Below, piece after piece: positions 54,910 to 64,000 of a stretch of 64,000 nucleotides of DNA. Origin of the DNA: Chlorophyllum brunneum (Eukaryota; Basidiomycota; Agaricomycetes; Agaricales; Agaricaceae). Position numbers and translations under genes: made by a program. Numbering within the stretch: position 1 is the stretch's first letter; every line of letters begins with the position of its first letter. Under the pieces are notes generated by a model. It was not told where the DNA came from. It searched no databases and saw only the letters and a list, made by a program, of their open reading frames with translations. The DNA lies in the NCBI GenBank assembly GCA_963576785.1, contig OY756147.1, positions 2,170,001 to 2,234,000 of the forward strand. Direction: 5' to 3'.

Positions 54910-56795
54910 ATGCCGATCCTTATCCGACTAGGCATGTTCTCCATCTGGGCATTGGTCGCCGTGTTGGTTGACAGGCTTTTCGTGTTCAACGTTCTCGCTT
55001 TCGTGCAGTGGGAGGTCGCTATAGATGGGACTATGAACAAGACTTCGATTCCTTTAGATGTCAAGGCTGCGAGAACGTGTATGGGACTTCGTGAGGAGCT
55101 TGGATCAGATGTGGTACAGATGTATGGCGAAAGGGAGTACGTTGAGGCCATTCACAATCCCTCCAGTCTCTTCAATTCCGTTCAGCGACCTTCATGTGTC
55201 GTGGCACCTCGGAAAGACGTACACGTACGGAAGGTTATGACGGCAATATACCATGATAGAGTACGATATGCCGTCATGTCGGGTGGTCATACGGGAATGG
55301 CAGGGTGGAATAAGTGCGTTTGTCTCGTGGTGGTCCTCTTGGTAGTTGTTGCTCAGGAACGTCCACAGTGTACAAGATGGAGTACTCATATTTTTTAGAA
55401 GCATGAACAACGTAACTTACGATCCCGGTCGAAATCGAGCAACAATCCAACCGGGAGTTAGATGGGGAGACGCTTTGCAACAATTAGAACCATATGGGGT
55501 TGCTCCAATGGGTGGTCGTCTGGGGTGAGTACCTACGATAACATTCATTGCTCCAAGCCTCTTATAAAGTCGTCCCCATCAGTAATATTGGAACAGGGCT
55601 TCTTCTAGGAGGAGGAATTAGCTACTTGGCGCCTGAGCATGGTTGGTCCACCGACGGGATTACCGAAATGGACGTCGTGCTTGTAAATGGACAACAGGTT
55701 ACTGCCACAGCAAATAATCAACATTCTGATCTATTTCGTGCACTCAAGGGGGGCGGGAGTCGATTTGGCATTGTAACGCGCTTCGAGGTGGAACCTATCC
55801 GAGTTGGAAGAAGTATGGACAAAAATTGGTACGGAGGCATCATTCTTGTCAGTCAACCCTTCGTAATTTGTGGAAGAGGGCTTCATTCGGCATTCATCAC
55901 ATTGACGCCACTGTCTAACGAATTCATTTTCCTACAGTACCCCGAATCTTCTGCAGAAGCATTGATCCGAGCAGCCCATAATTTTGTGGAAACGAACAAG
56001 GACCCAAAAGCAGGTAGTGTTACTCCAATCTATTTTGAAAGATCACTAGTAACCTCAATTGGGCCGAATCAGCTGCTCTCTTCATTCTAGGCTATGTGAT
56101 GCAGAATGGAAGGCCAATTGCCAGCCATACAGTGGCGTACTTCTACAGAGGCTCATCCCTTCCAAGAGACGTTTTTGGCGATTTCCTCGATATCCCTTCG
56201 GATTTCCAGAGCCTAGGACCCTTGAGTTACTTTGAAGCGGCGGATATCTTTGGCTCGGGGGATAACCGCAAAAGTGGGGAAATTTTCTCAGGGACATCTT
56301 TTGCGGGGGGGCCAGAGAGGTGTTTGAAGGCCTACAGGGACTTTCGGCGATTTGCTCTGGAATCGGCACCTTTGATCAACTCGACAGTGCTCGCGTTAAC
56401 ACCGATACCTTTGCATCAGATACAGGTTGCCAGGAATAGAGGGGGGAACGCGTTAGACCCCGCCCTAAGACCTTATCTATCCGCTCACTGGCATACTGTG
56501 TTTCTTGCTGGACAAGAAGAGATACCGCAGAAAGCCAAGCTGGGGCTGCAGTGGCTGATGAGACAGTGAGTCGTCAACATCCTCTACCGTAATCGTGTGT
56601 TATTATATCGTTCATTGACGTCTTCCATCAAGAAATCCGCCTTCACCTGGAGCCCCGCTTGACATGAATGAAAGCGACGCCACCCAGAATGTCTATGCGA
56701 CATACGGGAATTACGAGTTTCTTCGGCATGTGTACCGAAAATACGATCCTACAAGGCATGTTTCGGATCGACTTTTCGATCGAGTTGGATATTGA
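54910..56795 (+). CDS. FAD-dependent berberine-bridge-type oxidase
   Basis: Secreted or lumenal flavin oxidase of the FAD-binding PCMH/BBE family, which oxidises sugars, alcohols or secondary metabolites. Exons 54910-55313, 55357-55524, 55583-55847, 55938-56013, 56091-56565 and 56633-56795 give 516 residues in frame. The N-terminus is a hydrophobic signal or anchor. The FAD domain has PSCVVAPRKDVHVRKVM, the flavin-linking histidine in MSGGHTGMAG, IQPGVRWGDAL, GTGLLLGGGISYLAPEHGW and DLFRALKGGGSRFGIVTRFE. A second-site cysteine (as in bicovalent enzymes) is not seen: the loop reads GGRLGNIGTG. The C-terminal BBE segment is present as NVYATYGNYEFLRHVYRKYDPTRHV. The substrate is unknown. Confidence 0.92.
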
Positions 56796-57417
56796 TTGCA
56801 TGAATCAGATTCAGCGTCCGATACAGCCAAGGGCCTGTCGGCCTCTGATTTTATTTAAACACGGCCTTTCTCATTATAGCAGTATTGATAGTTGTAATTG
56901 CACCTCGTGCGGTGTGTGCAAGAATGTGAGTTTAGACGTTGCCGCGAACATCGGTTGAGAATGTGACAATGATGTTTTGAACATAAGTGATGCAAGTTGG
57001 ACTGCTCTGCACCGTGGCAAACCTGACTTGGCGCGGGTGTTAGTAGACCCGGATGCTCGGATTGGGCCAGCCCTTCACTCGGCATTGTTCTCATGTAGAA
57101 CCGTGGCTTCCGTCCAGCCATCTTCTGGTTGGACAACAGCCTGTGGATAAAATTAGATTGCCTGAATCCGTTAATATTCTTCGCACCTGAGATGTCTTGT
57201 GTTGACTTTTCTCGTCAGTTTGCTTTTTCAGGCAAGGTCCCCGCGATTCGCCGATAATCACCCACGACTCGTTGCGTTATCACGATGATTCTTGCCTTTC
57301 GCTTCAAACCTTTTGACTGTCGTATAACATGGGCTGTACGACAAGCCATAGTCCGCTTTCAATCATCCTCCTTTGACCCACAACTATTACCATCACCAAG
57401 CTGAAACAACACTTTAC
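56796..57417. other. intergenic
   Basis: Lies between the FAD oxidase and the F-box gene. No gene or notable repeat recognised. Confidence 0.5.
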
Positions 57418-58806
57418 ATGCCTGGCGCAATGCACCTGCCGGACCTGACAGCCCCAGCTCGCACGACACAGACTGCGGGTTTGTTGGAGTTGAACAATGA
57501 CATACTGCTTACAATTCTACAGCACTGCCTACCCCCAAACGAAGCTACCGAAATACCGCCAGCGCCCCGTAGCCAGCGTCTCGTTCTCTGCCAGTTATCT
57601 CAACGATTCCGTTGGCTGCTCCAAACTAGTCCTATATTCTGGACCAGATTTTCCATTACCAGCACCAGGTCCGGTCAGCGTAGGGACCTATTCGAGGAGT
57701 GGCTAAACAGAGCTGATACATCGGGCAGTTCTCTTCCCATTTCCATTGAGAATACGGAGGAGACGAGGTTCTCAGCGTGCGAATTGGAGGAACTCATCTT
57801 TCCCTACATCAATCGCCTATTCCGACTACACCTTTACCTTACCTATGAAGCCCTAGAAAGGTTGTTTACACTCTCGCCCCCCGCTGCACTTCCTCGCCTC
57901 TCAGACTTCTGGGCGCAATGTCTTGATTTCCAACAGCCCTTTATCTTCAGCGTAGAGCCCTTGTTCCTTCACTCGCCGCTCACGGACTTTACGCTGATAC
58001 TAGGACCTCCGCTTCACGTTCGAGGATTGGGTATCCCATGGTCCAACCTGAGAGCCCTACGCCTCACTACCATCCAAGCCCGCTTCTCCTTCCCTATCTC
58101 CTGGATTCACACGATCCTCGAGGCTTGCCGGATGTCGCTGGAAACGTGTTCTATCTCCCTCGAGCCGACAACTGACCCTGATCTTCCCCGCCTCGAGCTA
58201 CCGTGCCTGAAGACACTCTCCATTAGCTTCAGGGACTCTGGATGGAAAACTCAGGCCGGAATTCTCAACTTCCTCTCACTCCCGTCTCTGATTTCTCTCG
58301 ACTTCTCGTCAAAGGATGGTCTCGCTTTCAATGAGACCTGCCCAGCCCTCAAGTCATTCTTCCTCCGTTCACCCAATGTCCGACACCTGCGGTTCGAACG
58401 GACGCCCACTTCTGGTGCCGGATTCAGCACCAGTGTCAACTCTCTGGAAATTGTTGACATCCTACAGCGCCTTCCGGCCCTTCGGTCCATCGAATTCCCG
58501 AAGGGCCATCACACGAACATCGTAGCGGTTTTGGAGGCAATCTTGATGGGGGATACCTGCCCAGTGTTGGAGAACATGCACCTAATGGTTCATAATGGAC
58601 TCCAGGTGGTCAGGGTGATACAAGTCCTGTGGAAGGAATGTATTGAGGGGGGTAGGGAAAGCAGCTTGAAGACAATTAAACTCGTGGACCCCAAGTTGTC
58701 ATGGATCGGGATATGTAAACCTTCTCCGGCGGAGGATCCAGATATCACGCATGGAAGAAAGATCCTCCAGGAACTCGAGACTGAAGGACTCATTGTTCGC
58801 ACCTGA
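57418..58806 (+). CDS. F-box protein with LRR-like C-terminal region
   Basis: Single exon of 462 residues from the ATG at 57418. The frame is open further upstream but has no ATG there. The F-box is LLELNNDILLTILQHCLPP, then LCQLSQRFRWLLQTSPIFWTRF. The C-terminal part has leucine-rich blocks such as LTDFTLILGPPLHV, LPCLKTLSISF, LNFLSLPSLISLDFS and RLPALRSIEFP. It is more diverged from the other F-box proteins in the window than those at 12627 and 49458 are from each other. Role: probable SCF adaptor of unknown target. The frame is intact. Confidence 0.88.
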   Translation: MPGAMHLPDLTAPARTTQTAGLLELNNDILLTILQHCLPPNEATEIPPAPRSQRLVLCQLSQRFRWLLQTSPIFWTRFSITSTRSGQRRDLFEEWLNRADTSGSSLPISIENTEETRFSACELEELIFPYINRLFRLHLYLTYEALERLFTLSPPAALPRLSDFWAQCLDFQQPFIFSVEPLFLHSPLTDFTLILGPPLHVRGLGIPWSNLRALRLTTIQARFSFPISWIHTILEACRMSLETCSISLEPTTDPDLPRLELPCLKTLSISFRDSGWKTQAGILNFLSLPSLISLDFSSKDGLAFNETCPALKSFFLRSPNVRHLRFERTPTSGAGFSTSVNSLEIVDILQRLPALRSIEFPKGHHTNIVAVLEAILMGDTCPVLENMHLMVHNGLQVVRVIQVLWKECIEGGRESSLKTIKLVDPKLSWIGICKPSPAEDPDITHGRKILQELETEGLIVRT

Positions 58807-59817
58807 TATCTCTCTGGACCTTTTCGTTTTGCATCCGTCTCGCCTGTATGTCTTGGGAATGACGGGAAATTTAGTACGCACAATTATTCGATACCCACTT
58901 CTCTTAATTCATCCCTTGTAAAACAGTTGATTACGCCCAGGAAATGTTGACTCGAAAACCGCTCCTGAGGTGATAGTTATCTTTTTGCGGTCATCTGTGC
59001 TCCAGAACTTCCTTGTTCCTTACAGCCATGGGCAGAGAGGTCGATTAGCACGTTCTGTACAATGTTTAATGCGGCCTCTACAGTATACCACCATGAAAAC
59101 CGGAGTTGATACATCGACTAACTTGATGTGTAGTGTTTGTCTGATTGTGCCGTCACCCACAGATAACACCGAGAAGTGGGGCACTCAGATAGACCGCGGC
59201 AACTGAAATAGACAATGTTTAGGCTATTCATGGTGAACGGGTGGCTACTAGATCGAATTTGGATCAACAAGGTTTGCACATCGTGCCAAGAAACGCACTT
59301 GATTCAGTACCCAGAAGCATTCCCTGATAGCTGCATCGACCCGCCTCCAGTAACCGGTGACGTGTGGCTGTTGAGGGCCGCAGAGTGTTTGCATCTCATA
59401 ATCATGTCTGCACCGCACTATTTATGGGGTGGAGGATAAGTATTCCAGTTGATCGTCTCGATTGGAGTCTGGAACTTAGTCGTAATCGCGTTTCAGTGTA
59501 TATGTAACCATCCCGTTGTGTGTTGATCAGGATCTACATTTGGTGCAAGAGATTGTAGATGTGATTAACGTGAATGTTTGCTAGGCACTGACGGCCGACA
59601 GCCTGGCGATTGCGATTCCGCGGATTTTAAAACCCGTAATACAACCTTCCCAGGGTTTACGGCTTGACTGTACCGTCCTACATACTACGGCATCTCTATC
59701 ACCCAGTTGTGACAGGAACAATATTGTGATAACCCCCATTGATACACAAAATACAAGCCTATTCAACTCACTAACAAACATGTGCATGACATCTCGTTCC
59801 TCGCAAATAGGAGCAAC
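58807..59817. other. 1-kb convergent intergenic region
   Basis: Lies between the 3' ends of the F-box gene and the GMC oxidoreductase. Only short motif-free frames. Confidence 0.5.
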
Positions 59818-62068
<2,251 letters not shown>

Positions 62069-62983
62069 AACCTGCTGCCGCATTGAAAGTAGAGAAGGTG
62101 AACGCTAGTTGGATTACTGCCCGCTTTGTAGACCTGCTTTATTCGACTAGCCTCATGATTCAGCCCTAATCCGCTACTCGCTTCGTAGAAGCATCGGATG
62201 AGGACCCGGCGTGATCATTATATTCAACCCAGTGCGAGTGGATTACCCACCTCAAAGAACCTGTCGGCTGAAGTATGAGAAAACTCTACTCAGCAAAAAC
62301 GGGCAGCACCCATCGCACACGTTCACCAATGTCTTCTTGGCCTTCCTTTTCACACAGCTAAATTCATAATCGGCCGCAGCTCTTAAGTGTGATGAGGTAT
62401 CTACTGCCGCTAGGGTCAGGTGTACATTGAGAAATCTTGGCGAGGGATGCTTTTAGCTCAAGATTACAGGAGAACAAGAACATGAGTCTCCGTCGTATGG
62501 TGGTGGTGCTTTCTATGGTGAATGATGAATTGCCACATCGAAGATATTTCTCCCCCCTAAGGGCTTGAGAATCCCAGGCTGCAAGGAGCAGGAACAATCA
62601 TATTCACCCACTATTCTCAGGGCTACCAGGAGTTCAAATACAGCATTACTTTCGAACGTTGAACAGCCTAGTGGGTATATTTCCATCCCTATTTCTTTTC
62701 TCTCGTTAAGAGGACGGGTTCCCGTATACCGCGGCTACACCCAAAGTACAACATATTTCTCGTCTTCCGATGATAATAGAACTCCTCCCACATGACCATT
62801 TAAACGTGCCAGACACACGTGCGTATGTTAAAAAATAAGGGACTCCCGGAGTCTTGCTTATATAGTATAACCCATCGGGGCGCCCGACCAGGACTTGTGA
62901 TGTCTCTCGCGTAGAAGCCAGCTTCACTCCCAGATTATATATGCAACATCTATCCGGACAAGTGTAATGACAACACTATTTAT
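62069..62983. other. intergenic between tandem GMC genes
   Basis: No coding sequence recognised. Contains the presumed promoter of GMC copy 1 on the left and the 3' flank of copy 2 on the right. Confidence 0.5.

Positions 62984-64000
<1,017 letters not shown>

Overview
The window reads as nuclear DNA of a filamentous basidiomycete, most likely an Agaricomycete. Nearly every gene is cut by 40-70 nt GT-AG introns, the density is about one gene per 2.5-3 kb on both strands, and several families typical of mushroom-forming fungi are present: DUF6535 and DUF4246 proteins, many F-box proteins, GMC and berberine-bridge-type flavin oxidases, and a PD-(D/E)XK-like hypothetical family. I can propose no species. 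Exon joins below were made by eye, mostly by finding splice pairs that keep the frame and restore family motifs; for many genes the exon lengths sum to an exact multiple of three.

Layout. 1-7 kb: a many-exon cytochrome P450 and a multi-pass membrane protein. 7.6-13.9 kb: a decayed F-box copy (+) and its intact homologue (-) form an inverted duplication around the RNase P/MRP subunit RPP1/Rpp30 (+) and a TupA-like (tungstate-binding type) protein (-). 15.6-22.7 kb: two head-to-head POT peptide transporters. 23.4-31.4 kb: another F-box gene, two near-identically built short-chain dehydrogenases flanking a PD-(D/E)XK-like gene, and a second, secreted TupA-like gene. 31.6-36.1 kb: a Ctp1/CtIP/Sae2 DNA-end resection protein, an unrecognised nuclear-looking protein and an intron-containing tRNA-Pro. 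36.2-45.9 kb: a CoA-transferase family III protein, an F-box gene, an ECM14-type pseudo-carboxypeptidase with a 7-nt microexon, and a DUF4246 gene with several lesions. 47-58.8 kb: a DUF6535 membrane protein, an F-box gene, nucleoporin NDC1, a berberine-bridge-type FAD oxidase and another F-box gene. 59.8-64 kb: two tandem GMC oxidoreductases, the second cut by the window edge.

How they fit together. Core housekeeping genes (RPP1, CTP1, NDC1, tRNA-Pro) are scattered among accessory families, and local duplication dominates: the POT, SDR, GMC, TupA-like and one F-box family are each present as pairs. I see no convincing biosynthetic cluster, no transposon with recognisable coding sequence and no CRISPR-like array. 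The most unusual items are the paired TupA-like proteins (one with and one without a signal peptide), the paired SDTD/SDTE motifs in the Ctp1 homologue that coincide with exon ends, the pseudo-peptidase with its 7-nt exon, and a 29-bp perfect palindrome beside the broken DUF4246 gene.
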